DNA of 23,114 nt from assembly GCA_038212325.1 (NCBI GenBank), contig JBBQUQ010000055.1:1-23114 (forward strand), read 5' to 3'. The notes under the pieces were generated by a model that searched no databases, was not told the origin of the DNA, and worked only from the letters and a program-made list of their open reading frames with translations. This document shows, piece by piece, positions 9,072 through 17,418 of this stretch (its first letter is position 1; every line of letters starts with the position of its first letter). This DNA comes from CAIVAT01 sp038212325. Its GTDB lineage: Bacteria > Bacteroidota > Bacteroidia > Bacteroidales > FEN-979. A program made the translations under genes and the position numbers.

Positions 9072-9092
9072 AGCAATATATCCTGCTTAAAA
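9067..9092. terminator. Shared bidirectional hairpin terminator
   Basis: TTTAAAGCA (9067-9075) and TGCTTAAAA (9084-9092) pair over 9 bp with one mismatch around an 8-nt loop. The stem contains the clpC stop (9069-9071) and, on the other strand, the dehydrogenase stop (9089-9087). It is A/T-rich and flanked by T- and A-containing sequence on both sides, which suits termination from either direction. The stem is weak, with only three G-C pairs. Confidence 0.4.
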
Positions 9093-10871
9093 TTTATAAC
9101 GGTTCTCTTCAATCAGTTTGTCTGCAACCAGGCGACGGGCATCTTTAACATTGACAGCAGAAACATTTGTCAATGTCTCAATGGCCTTTTTCCATGACTC
9201 CGCCAAACCAGGTGGAACAAACGAATTTATCGCATCGCAGGCAGGTTTCCTGATTTTATCAGCTGCATCATAAACGAACACATCAAGCATCGCGCGATAA
9301 ATCCCCGAAGGATCAACTCCCCTGATCGATTCCATTTTCTGGGTCCTTAATACCATGGATTCACCGATGTACACTTCCATGATCATATCGGCAAGATTGT
9401 TCAGCACCTCTTGTTCAAGGATCAGCTTTTTATCAAAATGTTTTGATGAGCCATTGATAACGATTAAAACCAGGTTTTTAAAATTCTTGACAAATCTGAG
9501 TTTTTCTTCGAAATAAGACTCCCCTTCCGGTTGGTTTTCAGCGATATTTCCCATGGCGGAAGCAAGTGCTTCGGCTTTTCCGAAAAGATCAAAATCACCT
9601 TTCATGGCTCTCTTCATCGCAGTGTCAACAACCAGCAGTCTGTTGATCTCATTGGTTCCTTCGAAAATCCTGTTGATCCGCGAATCGCGGTAACTCCGTT
9701 CTACTGCCATTTCGGCTGAGTATCCCATTCCGCCATGTATCTGAACAGCTTCATCGATCACAAAATCAAGAACTTCAGATCCATAAACTTTTAAGATGGC
9801 AGCTTCTACAGCATAATGGCTGATCCCTTCCACGGATGCCTTCCCTTTGTCCATGCCGGCGGCCTTATTGGTTTCAATCTGATCATCAATGTCTTTGCTT
9901 AAGCGATAAATGGCACATTCAAGGGCAAAGGTTTTAATTACCTGCTCAGCCAACTTATGCTTGATGGCGCCGAAAGTGGAAATCAAAACATTAAACTGTT
10001 TGCGCTCATTGGCATATTTCACAGAGTCGGAAATGGCCTTTTTAGCAGCACCCAATACATTGGCTCCAAGTTTTATCCTGCCCATATGCAGGATGCTCAA
10101 GGCGATTCTGAAGCCCTCACCACGGCAGCCGATTAGGTTTTCAACCGGTACTTTTACATCGTTGTAGAAAATTTGTGCCGTCGATGAACCCTTTATACCC
10201 ATCTTATGCTCATCAGGATTGATCACGACCCCTGGAAAACTCTTTTCCACGATGAAGGCACTCATTACCCTGTCCTTGTCAATCTTTGCAAATACTACCT
10301 GTGTGTCGGCAAATCCTGCATTGGTGATCCACATCTTCTGGCCATTGAGGATATAGTGCTTTCCGTCTTCGGACAATATGGCAGATGTTTTGCCAGAATT
10401 GGCATCACTCCCTGCACCGGGTTCGGTTAAGCAATACGCCCCAATCAGATCACCTGTGGCGAGACGGGTAACATAACGCTGGCGCTGATCTTCATTTCCA
10501 TAATACATGATCGGCAAGGTGCCGATGCCTGTGTGTGCCATAAAGGCAACTGAGAACGAATGACCCGCGCCAATTGTTTCTGCGGCCAGCATTTGGGTAA
10601 TAAATGATTGCCCGAAGCCACCGTACTCCTCAGGAATTGAAATTCCCATCAGTCCCAACTCACCGGCCTTTTTAAGCGTGCGCTGCATCAGATTGATATC
10701 AGGGGAGTCAATTTGCTCGATGTTCGGATAAAGTTCAGTATCCAGGAAATCCTGAACGGTCTGCGCAATCATCCTTTGCTCTTCATCAAATTGTTCCGGA
10801 ATAAAAATATCGTTGGCTTGAATTTCGTCAACCAGGAACTCGCCGCTTTTCAGCACTTTTCTTTTCTCCAT
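9087..10871 (-). CDS. Acyl-CoA dehydrogenase, long form
   Basis: An FAD enzyme that oxidises an acyl-CoA to the trans-2-enoyl-CoA and passes electrons to ETF. At 594 residues it is longer than the usual 380-400. The first 420 or so are the standard fold, including CLTEPGAGSD (147-156) and MWITNAG (180-186) around the flavin, RKQF (290-293) and the QIHGGMGY segment (377-384). The catalytic glutamate is E404 in RIFEGTNEINR. The extra C-terminal 170 residues are helical and resemble the extension of the VLCAD/ACAD9 branch, which favours long-chain substrates. The chain length acted on cannot be read from the sequence. It is the last gene of the module starting at etfB, with 21 nt to the upstream gene. 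Position next to EtfAB and a membrane Fe-S oxidoreductase strongly supports its electron path. Confidence 0.93.
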   Translation of the reverse strand: MEKRKVLKSGEFLVDEIQANDIFIPEQFDEEQRMIAQTVQDFLDTELYPNIEQIDSPDINLMQRTLKKAGELGLMGISIPEEYGGFGQSFITQMLAAETIGAGHSFSVAFMAHTGIGTLPIMYYGNEDQRQRYVTRLATGDLIGAYCLTEPGAGSDANSGKTSAILSEDGKHYILNGQKMWITNAGFADTQVVFAKIDKDRVMSAFIVEKSFPGVVINPDEHKMGIKGSSTAQIFYNDVKVPVENLIGCRGEGFRIALSILHMGRIKLGANVLGAAKKAISDSVKYANERKQFNVLISTFGAIKHKLAEQVIKTFALECAIYRLSKDIDDQIETNKAAGMDKGKASVEGISHYAVEAAILKVYGSEVLDFVIDEAVQIHGGMGYSAEMAVERSYRDSRINRIFEGTNEINRLLVVDTAMKRAMKGDFDLFGKAEALASAMGNIAENQPEGESYFEEKLRFVKNFKNLVLIVINGSSKHFDKKLILEQEVLNNLADMIMEVYIGESMVLRTQKMESIRGVDPSGIYRAMLDVFVYDAADKIRKPACDAINSFVPPGLAESWKKAIETLTNVSAVNVKDARRLVADKLIEENRYKF

Positions 10872-10892
10872 TTGAAAGGGTTTATAAACACT

Positions 10893-11687
10893 TTATATAT
10901 TTAACGATTGAACAATCAATTCAGCTATATCAAGATTTCTGATCTCACCTTCCCTGTTTTTGTATTTCAGGCCATCGGTAAGCATCGTCATGCAGAATGG
11001 GCAAGCAGTTGCAATCACCTTGGCAGTTGTCCTCAATGCTTCTTCCGTTCGTTCAATAAAAACCTCCTTGTCTCCTTTTTCAGCCTCTTTGAACATTTGA
11101 GCGCCACCCGCCCCGCAACACAATGCATAACTTTTATTCCGTTCCATTTCAATCAGGTTCGTTGTCAGCTTTTTCAAAATCGAGCGGGGCTCAAAATAAA
11201 TATCATTTGCACGGCCCAGGTAACAGGGGTCGTGGTATGTAATGCTTATATTTGACAATGCATCCTGATCAATTTGCAACTTTCCGGATGATATGCACCG
11301 GTCAATAAACTGCAGGTAGTTAATCACTTCAAGTTTGGCGCCAAGATCGGGATATTCATTTTTAAAGATGTTGTAACAATGGGGGCAAATAGTAATTATT
11401 TTGTTTATACAATAGGTTTTAAAAATCTCAATATTCTGGAGCGCCTGCATCTGGTATAACATTTCATTGCCAGCACGACGTGCAGGATCTCCTGTACAGG
11501 ACTCCTCTTTCCCCAGTACAGCATAGTTTACATCAAGAAATGAGAGTATTTTTACAAATGCCCTGGTCACTTTTTGATACCGGTCGTCGAATGCTCCGGC
11601 GCAGCCCACCCAAAAAAGGTATTCAGGCGACTCTCCCCGCGCATGCAGGTCGGCCATTACCGGAACTTTAACATTTCTGATTTCCAT
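10893..11687 (-). CDS. CCG-domain Fe-S oxidoreductase subunit (HdrB/HdrD-like)
   Basis: A 264-residue soluble protein with two cysteine-rich (CCG/DUF224) domains, the type that binds [4Fe-4S] clusters in HdrB/HdrD, GlcF and LldE. Domain 1 has C29, C64 (in ESCTGDP, so CTG rather than CCG), and C101-x2-C104. Domain 2 is complete: C155, CCG at 190-192, C229-x2-C232. It has no membrane segment or signal, so it is cytoplasmic. It starts 14 nt after the gene for the membrane/ferredoxin subunit. In DUF224-type ETF:quinone oxidoreductases these parts form one chain, so I infer that the two products make one complex accepting electrons from EtfAB. The family is broad; the assignment rests mainly on the neighbours. 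A glycolate or lactate oxidase subunit is less likely because no FAD dehydrogenase partner of that type is present. Confidence 0.85.
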   Translation of the reverse strand: MEIRNVKVPVMADLHARGESPEYLFWVGCAGAFDDRYQKVTRAFVKILSFLDVNYAVLGKEESCTGDPARRAGNEMLYQMQALQNIEIFKTYCINKIITICPHCYNIFKNEYPDLGAKLEVINYLQFIDRCISSGKLQIDQDALSNISITYHDPCYLGRANDIYFEPRSILKKLTTNLIEMERNKSYALCCGAGGAQMFKEAEKGDKEVFIERTEEALRTTAKVIATACPFCMTMLTDGLKYKNREGEIRNLDIAELIVQSLNI

Positions 11688-11701
11688 AACTGATCAGGTG
11701 G

Positions 11702-13018
11702 TTAATGAATCTGTAATTCGATATTATGTGCCCAGAGCAAACGATCTTCAGCTGAGTATTGCCATGGAGCTCCGTTATTTTCAATGTTACTGAAAACAGC
11801 TTTAATTCCGCCAGGAGCCGAAGCCTCTTCCATGACAAGGTACCTGCGCATATCAACAATCAGCGTAGGATGGTTGATATTGATCGGACACTCTTTGGCA
11901 CAGGCATTGCATGTTGTACAGGCCCATAGCTCTTCCTCTGAGATGTAATTTCTCAGCAGATATTTATCATCTGAATAGCCTTTTCCGTTGCGAACCAATC
12001 CCGGCCCTTTTTCTTTCATTCTTGCCCTAACATCCATGATGATTTTCCTGGGGGATAATCGCTTTCCGGTAATGTTGGCGGGGCACACAGAAGTGCATCT
12101 GCCACATTCGGTACAAGCCAGGGAATCAAAATAATTTTTCCACGAAACATCTTCTGCATCCTTGACGCCAAACCGTTCAGCAGGTTCATCAGAAGCAGGT
12201 GCATACGTGGCATTCGGATCAAGCATCAGTTTCACTTCCCGTGTAATATTATCCATATTCGGCAATTTTCCAAGGGGTTCCAACCGCGATAAAAAAACGT
12301 TTGGAACCGACATAAACACATGGAAATGCTTTGAATAGGGCAAAATATTTGCGAAGACAAATATCAGCAGGATGTGTGACCACCAGCAGATATCATAAAT
12401 CAATTTGATTTGCGTTTCAGAGAAGTGTGTAAAAATTCCAGCGAGAAAAGCACTTACAGGATACACACCTGTCATAACCTCACCTTGGGCGACGGTGCCC
12501 GCACAATAAGCCATATTCATTCCCAGCAGGGAGATCATCAGCACCAGGATCATGGAAAGGGCAAGATTTGCATCCATATGAGAAACGGATTTCATTTCTA
12601 TGCCTTCAAACCGTTTGATGTGGAAAAACAGCCTGCGTGCTAAGAAGATGACAATGCAGATCCCGACAACAAGCCCGAAAATATCCCCGGATGCAGTGAT
12701 TACCTTATAAAAAGGGCCGAGAAATGTAAGGCAATGTTCAGTGCCGAACAGGCCATCAATGATCATTTCAATACTGCCAAAGGCAATGACACAAAACCCC
12801 CAGAAAACCAATGCGTGAAAAAATCCGATAACCGGCCGGCGGAATATTTTTGTTTGCCCGATGGCTACATCAAACATCACCCTAAAGCGCATGCCGAAAT
12901 CACGGACAGGGAATGCCGGCCTGGTTAATTTAAAGAAACTGATGATTCGCCTGATGGTAAAACTAAACACGCCGATCGTAACAAGCAGGGTGATCGCGAA
13001 AACGATTTGTTTGACCAT
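11702..13018 (-). CDS. Membrane b-heme/ferredoxin subunit (NarI-HdrC-like)
   Basis: A 438-residue membrane protein. The N-terminal 235 or so residues hold about five to six hydrophobic spans (near 4-28, 64-90, 97-132, 151-175, 186-200 and 207-227), like the NarI/DsrM b-type cytochrome fold. H68 and H215 inside spans, with H231/H233 just after, are candidate heme ligands. The cytoplasmic tail has two [4Fe-4S] ferredoxin motifs: CTECGRCTSVCP (C302, 305, 308, 312) and CTTCNACAKECP (C367, 370, 373, 377). This is the N-terminal half of the fused DUF224 ETF:menaquinone oxidoreductases known from syntrophic fatty-acid oxidisers; the missing CCG half is encoded by the next gene. It follows etfA by 7 nt. 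I infer that it transfers electrons from EtfAB, via its partner, to menaquinone. The direction in vivo is not shown by the sequence. Confidence 0.85.
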   Translation of the reverse strand: MVKQIVFAITLLVTIGVFSFTIRRIISFFKLTRPAFPVRDFGMRFRVMFDVAIGQTKIFRRPVIGFFHALVFWGFCVIAFGSIEMIIDGLFGTEHCLTFLGPFYKVITASGDIFGLVVGICIVIFLARRLFFHIKRFEGIEMKSVSHMDANLALSMILVLMISLLGMNMAYCAGTVAQGEVMTGVYPVSAFLAGIFTHFSETQIKLIYDICWWSHILLIFVFANILPYSKHFHVFMSVPNVFLSRLEPLGKLPNMDNITREVKLMLDPNATYAPASDEPAERFGVKDAEDVSWKNYFDSLACTECGRCTSVCPANITGKRLSPRKIIMDVRARMKEKGPGLVRNGKGYSDDKYLLRNYISEEELWACTTCNACAKECPININHPTLIVDMRRYLVMEEASAPGGIKAVFSNIENNGAPWQYSAEDRLLWAHNIELQIH

Positions 13019-13025
13019 GGCAGCG

Positions 13026-13997
13026 CTATTTCCCTTTAACTTCTTTGACTGCCTCCACTAGTTTAGGAAGAATCTTGCTTGCATCACCAATTATGCCATA
13101 CTGGGCTGCAGAAAAAATCGGAGCATCCTTATCAGTATTGATTGCCACGATGAATTTGGATGAACTCACGCCAGCCAGGTGTTGCGTAGCGCCGGAAATC
13201 CCGATTGCAAAGTAAAGGTTGGGAGCGATAATTTTCCCGGTCTGTCCGGTATGCTCTTCGTGGGGCCTCCATCCTTCGTCTGAAACAGGTCGGGAACATG
13301 CAGTTGCAGCGCCAAGAAGGTCGGCAAGCTCAACGATAGGGGCCCAATTATCAGGGGATTTCATCCCTCTTCCTCCTGAAACGACAATTTCAGCATCAGT
13401 CAGCAGGATTTTGCCTTCCTGCTTCTGCACGTCGAGAACCCGGGTTTTAACAGTTTCGCTATTCCACTCAATGGCAACATCATTTATTACAGCATTTTTA
13501 CGGTCCTCGATCAATTCAAACGAGTTCTGAGCCAAGGTCAGAATTTTGATGTCAGTTTTAATTATCAGGTTGCTGAAGGCATTGCCAGAATAGACCTTTT
13601 TATACACAGTAAAAGGAGCGGTACTCAGCGGTAATTTGCTGACACCAGCACCAAGGCCGGCTTTCAACCTCACTGATAAGCGCGGTGCGACAGCTTTCCC
13701 GGTATTGTTATTGGAAAGCACCACCACTATTGCCTGCTCTTGTTTTGCAAATCCTGCAATAATTGAAGTATAGACCTGGCTATCAAATATTTTGATATTG
13801 TCATTCACTGCGCTGATGATCCTGGTTGCGCCATAATTGCCAAGCTTTTTCAATTCACTTGCTTCCACCTTGCCAATTGAAAGTGCAACAACTTCGGTAT
13901 TCAGCATTTCTGCTAATTTTGCACCATAGGAAATAAGTTCAAAACTCAATTTCTTGAACTTCCCATCCCAATTTTCTACAAAAATTAAAACTGACAT
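13026..13997 (-). CDS. etfA: Electron transfer flavoprotein alpha subunit
   Basis: The FAD-carrying subunit of ETF, 323 residues, a normal length. The C-terminal FAD domain is clear: VSGGRGM (206-212), CSRPVSDEGW (234-243, with R236 at the conserved flavin arginine), HTGQTGKI (249-256) and GISGATQHLAG (266-276), ending in NTDKDAPIF. The N-terminal domain is the nucleotide-fold partner of EtfB. It lies 28 nt downstream of etfB and 7 nt upstream of the membrane oxidoreductase gene. It takes electrons from acyl-CoA dehydrogenase, cytoplasmically. There is no ferredoxin extension of the CarE type. I cannot decide from sequence alone whether it is of the bifurcating group. Confidence 0.95.
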   Translation of the reverse strand: MSVLIFVENWDGKFKKLSFELISYGAKLAEMLNTEVVALSIGKVEASELKKLGNYGATRIISAVNDNIKIFDSQVYTSIIAGFAKQEQAIVVVLSNNNTGKAVAPRLSVRLKAGLGAGVSKLPLSTAPFTVYKKVYSGNAFSNLIIKTDIKILTLAQNSFELIEDRKNAVINDVAIEWNSETVKTRVLDVQKQEGKILLTDAEIVVSGGRGMKSPDNWAPIVELADLLGAATACSRPVSDEGWRPHEEHTGQTGKIIAPNLYFAIGISGATQHLAGVSSSKFIVAINTDKDAPIFSAAQYGIIGDASKILPKLVEAVKEVKGK

Positions 13998-14025
13998 ATT
14001 TCGATTTTGGTTTTATCTGAACAGA

Positions 14026-14775
14026 TTAAATAATCTTTGCTTCATTTTGCAGCAATTCAATTAGTTGTTTAGGGTTTTCAGGATCCACGAATTTGCATGC
14101 GGTGCGTGGTTTCGGTATTTCGTAACCGACAACTTCAGTATATGCATCCACTGTGAGAGGCTCAACGATCTTTAGTGGCTTTGTACGGGCCATCATGATG
14201 CCGCGCATGGCCGCAATACGAGGTTCTTTTGCAATCCCCTTTTGAACAATCGCAACCAGAGGAGTCGTGACTGCGACAATCTCTTTACCTCCGTCGATTT
14301 CACGGGTAATGATGACCTCCCCATTTTCAATTTTAACGCCAGAGACAGATGATACAGACGGAAGTTCTAACAATTCTGCAAGCATCCCTCCTACTGTGGA
14401 ACCATTGAAATCGCTTGATTCAATGCCGCAAAAGATCAGGTCAAAGGATTCGCTTTTCAATACGCCAGCTAACTGAGCTGCAGTATAATAGGCATCAGAA
14501 GGGTCGGCATTTACCCTGATTGCATCGTCGGCACCTATTGCCAGGGCTTTACGAATGGTAGGTTCAGAACCGACGAGGCCAACATGTGCAACTGTCACGG
14601 TTTGAATCGTATTTGAAGCATCGTCTTTCAATTCAAGCGCCCGTGTAAGTGATAATTCGTCCCATGGATTGATAACCCATTGTACCCCTGTGGTATCCAA
14701 CTTTGTAAACGCGTCGACGAATTTGACTTTTGTTGTTGTATCCGGAACATTGCTAATGCAAACAAGTATCTTCAT
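14026..14775 (-). CDS. etfB: Electron transfer flavoprotein beta subunit
   Basis: The second ETF subunit, which binds AMP (or a second FAD in bifurcating types) and docks the dehydrogenase. It is 249 residues, as expected. The family C-terminal signature is present as KEPRIAAMRGIMMARTKP (183-200), and REIDGG (158-163) and ESSDFNGSTVGGMLAELL (119-136) match the conserved core. It is the first gene of the module etfB-etfA-membrane subunit-CCG subunit-dehydrogenase and has a candidate promoter 42 nt upstream. ATG 14775 opens straight into the conserved first strand (MKILVCI). Confidence 0.94.
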   Translation of the reverse strand: MKILVCISNVPDTTTKVKFVDAFTKLDTTGVQWVINPWDELSLTRALELKDDASNTIQTVTVAHVGLVGSEPTIRKALAIGADDAIRVNADPSDAYYTAAQLAGVLKSESFDLIFCGIESSDFNGSTVGGMLAELLELPSVSSVSGVKIENGEVIITREIDGGKEIVAVTTPLVAIVQKGIAKEPRIAAMRGIMMARTKPLKIVEPLTVDAYTEVVGYEIPKPRTACKFVDPENPKQLIELLQNEAKII

Positions 14776-14816
14776 TGAATGATGGGGTTAATAAATAATA
14801 GTGATTTTTTGGGAAG

Positions 14817-14824
14817 CAAAGATA
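14817..14824 (-). promoter_or_regulatory. Candidate -7 box TATCTTTG for etfB operon
   Basis: The minus strand reads TATCTTTG between the fabI stop and etfB, directly after a T8 run. It matches TAnnTTTG and would give a leader of about 37 nt. A TTG at 14840-14838 is too close for a standard -33. It suggests that the ETF module has its own promoter even though it shares a strand with fabI. Confidence 0.45.
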
Positions 14825-14846
14825 AAAAAAAGGGGATCAAGAATGG

Positions 14847-15683
14847 CTATAAATTATCATCCTCATCCAGGCATTTATTATATTGCGTCATGGCTTTCAG
14901 GCTCATGGCCATGCTGGAAAAACCGCCGTCATGGTATATATTTTGCATCGTGACCTTCCTTGATAAATCCGAGAAAAGCACGATGGAAAAATCAGCACAC
15001 TCTTCGGCAGTGGCATTTCCGAGTGGCGACATTCGTTCAGTGAAATCAAGTAGTCCGTCGATTCCCTTAATGCCGCTTCCTGCCGTAGTTCGTGTTGGGG
15101 ATTGACTTATCGTATTGATTCGGATACGTTTCTCCCTGCCGTATATATAGCCAAAACTCCTGGCGATCGACTCAAGCAGGGCTTTTGCATCGGCCATGTC
15201 ATTATATCCCACCAGTGTTCTCTGGGCTGCGATATATGACAGGGCTAAAACAGAACCCCATTCATTTATTGCATCCAGTTTCTTTGCTACGTGGAGCATC
15301 TTGTGAAAAGAGAGCGCAGAGATATCTATGGTTTTCTGAAAATACTCATAATCAAGATCATCGTAATCCCGTTGCTTTCTCACATTCAAGGACATGCCAA
15401 TTGAATGAAGTACAAAATCGATCTTTCCGCCAAGCACTTCCATCGATCGGGTAAAAACATTCTCAAGGTCTTTAACACTGGTCGCATCAGCCGCAATTAT
15501 TTCTGCATTACATATTTCAGCCAACTGGTTTATCTCCCCAAACCGCAAGGCGATCGGAGTGTTGGACAATGTGAAAATGGCGCCCTCTTCATGGGCGCGG
15601 GCGGCTATTTTCCATGCGATGGATTTGTTGTCAAGTGCCCCGAAAATTATTCCTTTTTTCCCAACGAGTAAGTTATGTGACAT
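14847..15683 (-). CDS. fabI: Enoyl-[acyl-carrier-protein] reductase FabI
   Basis: Catalyses the NAD(P)H-dependent last step of each fatty-acid elongation round. It is 278 residues with a short-chain dehydrogenase fold. The N-terminal nucleotide-binding segment GIIFGALDNKSIAW (11-24) has the FabI-type spacing. Catalytic residues are Y150 (SYIAA), Y160 and K167 in the Y-x6-K motif, with the substrate loop around SQSPTRTTAG and the conserved SPLGN segment. It lies 40 nt after recN and may be co-transcribed with it; a poor AT-rich gap separates them. It sits just upstream of the fatty-acid-oxidation-type ETF module, but that module seems to have its own promoter. Confidence 0.95.
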   Translation of the reverse strand: MSHNLLVGKKGIIFGALDNKSIAWKIAARAHEEGAIFTLSNTPIALRFGEINQLAEICNAEIIAADATSVKDLENVFTRSMEVLGGKIDFVLHSIGMSLNVRKQRDYDDLDYEYFQKTIDISALSFHKMLHVAKKLDAINEWGSVLALSYIAAQRTLVGYNDMADAKALLESIARSFGYIYGREKRIRINTISQSPTRTTAGSGIKGIDGLLDFTERMSPLGNATAEECADFSIVLFSDLSRKVTMQNIYHDGGFSSMAMSLKAMTQYNKCLDEDDNL

Positions 15684-15723
15684 ATGGTATTACTTAAATT
15701 ATATATTTAAATAATTATTATAA

Positions 15724-17379
15724 TTAACTATTAAGCAATTCATTGGCCATTATAAAAGCTGAGTCAGTTACCACATCATTACTCAGCATCTTCGCAATTT
15801 CAGTAGCACGTTCAGTTGCAGATAACTGTTTTATATAGGTAGTGGCAACCTGTTTATTCTCCGATTTATAGACCCAGTAATGACGGTCGCCTTTTGCAGC
15901 AATCTGTGGCAGATGCGTAATGGCAATGACCTGCATTTGCGCGCCCATCCGCTTTAATATACCGCCAACCTTACCGGCGACTTCCCCTGAAACCCCATTA
16001 TCAATTTCATCAAAAATGATTGTCGGAAGCAGATTTTTCTGGCTGATCATGGATTTGATGGCAAGCATAAGCCTTGACAGTTCCCCGCCAGATGCAGTAT
16101 TGGAAAGTTCTTTAGGTTCAATCCCTTTGTTTGCGCTGAACAGGAATTTCACCTTGTCAACGCCATCCTTGGAAATCAATTCAGAACTGAAAAATTCAAC
16201 ATTAAACCTGGCTACGACTATTCCGAGTTTTGCAAGGATTTCAATGATCTCCTTTTCAAATTCACTGATCGCTTTATGCCGATTAAGGGACAGTGTTCCT
16301 GCGTTGGCATACAGGTCGGTTTCCAGGCGGGCTATGTCATTACGCAAAGTGATCGCCTGCTCTTCCATGCCAGCCTCATAAGTAAGCCTGTTTTCGATCT
16401 CCAGTTTGATGGACAACAAATCTTCAACAGTTGCAACCTGGTGCTTCTTCATCAGGCGATACAACAAATCGTTTCGCTGCGTAAGCATTTCAATGCGGGG
16501 AGGGTCAACAAAAATCTGGTCGCCTATGATAACCAGTTCCTTCGATATGTCTTTTATATCAATATAATTTGTTTCAACTCTATCTGCCAAACTGCTTAGC
16601 TCCGGTTTGTATTTTGAAACGTTGGTTATAATATGCCGGGCGTCGGAGAGCTGTGCTAAAATATTTGAATCAGCCTCTGAAATCAACTGGTTGGCCTTAT
16701 AGAGACCGTTCCTTATCTCTTCGGCATGCGTGAGCATGACAAGCTGTTCAGTAATTTCCTGGAATTCTCCGGCAGTCAACCTGGCCTCGTTCAATTCGTT
16801 TAGTAAAAAAGAAAAATAACCCTTTTCGCCAGCTGCTTTTGCATCTTTTTCTTCAATTTCAAATAGTTGCCTTCTAAGCTCCAGAAGCTTGTAATACCCA
16901 GCCCTGTATAGTGAAACTTCTGCCTGGTTGCCTGCATAGCTATCAATTACTGCCAGCTGAAAATTTGAATTATTCAGGGTAGTAATGGAATTCTGGGAAT
17001 GAACATTAACCAGTCTGTCACCCAAATCCTTTAGCAGAGACAGGTTTACCGGTGTGTCATTTATAAAGGCACGCGATTTTCCACCCTGGTTAATCTCCCT
17101 GCGCATGATGATCGTATCCTCAAAATCCAGCTCATGATCATTGAAAAAATCTTCAAGATGATAACCTTTGATCCGAAAAAGACCTTCAATAATGCATTTT
17201 TTTGATTTATCCAGCAGTATTCCTGAATCAGTTCTTTGCCCTAGGATCAGTGAAAGAGCGCCCAGAAGTATGGATTTACCGGCACCGGTTTCACCTGTAA
17301 TCACGGAAAAGCCCTCCGAGAAATCTATCTCAAGGTCATGAATCAAAATATAGTTTTTAATAGATAATTTCAAGAGCAT
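15724..17379 (-). CDS. recN: DNA repair protein RecN
   Basis: An SMC-like ATPase acting on double-strand breaks. It is 551 residues, typical for RecN. Walker A GETGAGKS is at 29-36 after an N-terminal MLLKLSIKNYILI start. A long helical/coiled-coil middle (about 150-380) follows, then the ABC signature ASGGELSRLML (about 428-438) and Walker B TIIFDEIDNGVSG (about 451-463). The short coiled coil and GETGAGKS distinguish it from SMC and RecF. It lies 39 nt downstream of the DUF4835 gene in the bamD-led cluster. No LexA-like box is visible in the gap, so SOS control of its own is not indicated. Confidence 0.95.
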   Translation of the reverse strand: MLLKLSIKNYILIHDLEIDFSEGFSVITGETGAGKSILLGALSLILGQRTDSGILLDKSKKCIIEGLFRIKGYHLEDFFNDHELDFEDTIIMRREINQGGKSRAFINDTPVNLSLLKDLGDRLVNVHSQNSITTLNNSNFQLAVIDSYAGNQAEVSLYRAGYYKLLELRRQLFEIEEKDAKAAGEKGYFSFLLNELNEARLTAGEFQEITEQLVMLTHAEEIRNGLYKANQLISEADSNILAQLSDARHIITNVSKYKPELSSLADRVETNYIDIKDISKELVIIGDQIFVDPPRIEMLTQRNDLLYRLMKKHQVATVEDLLSIKLEIENRLTYEAGMEEQAITLRNDIARLETDLYANAGTLSLNRHKAISEFEKEIIEILAKLGIVVARFNVEFFSSELISKDGVDKVKFLFSANKGIEPKELSNTASGGELSRLMLAIKSMISQKNLLPTIIFDEIDNGVSGEVAGKVGGILKRMGAQMQVIAITHLPQIAAKGDRHYWVYKSENKQVATTYIKQLSATERATEIAKMLSNDVVTDSAFIMANELLNS

Positions 17380-17418
17380 CGGTTACCCCTTTTGTTAACC
17401 TTTTTTCGCCGCCATATT

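Noticed and set aside
11668..11859. 63-codon minus-strand frame across the junction of the two Fe-S genes
   Set aside because: It overlaps the ends of both real genes in another frame; it could not be a linking subunit and has no motif.
15684..15723. AT palindrome (TTAAAT/ATTTAA) before fabI as an operator
   Set aside because: The 40-bp gap is almost pure A/T, where such symmetry is expected by chance; no TAnnTTTG box was found.
15920..16381. 153-codon open frame antisense to recN
   Set aside because: It overlaps the recN C-terminal ATPase region including the ABC signature; it shows no domain or promoter of its own.
17390..17412. GGTTA...TTAACC inverted repeat followed by a T run between the DUF4835 gene and recN
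   Set aside because: The stem is only 5 bp and the T run is on the plus strand, the wrong strand for terminating these minus-strand genes.
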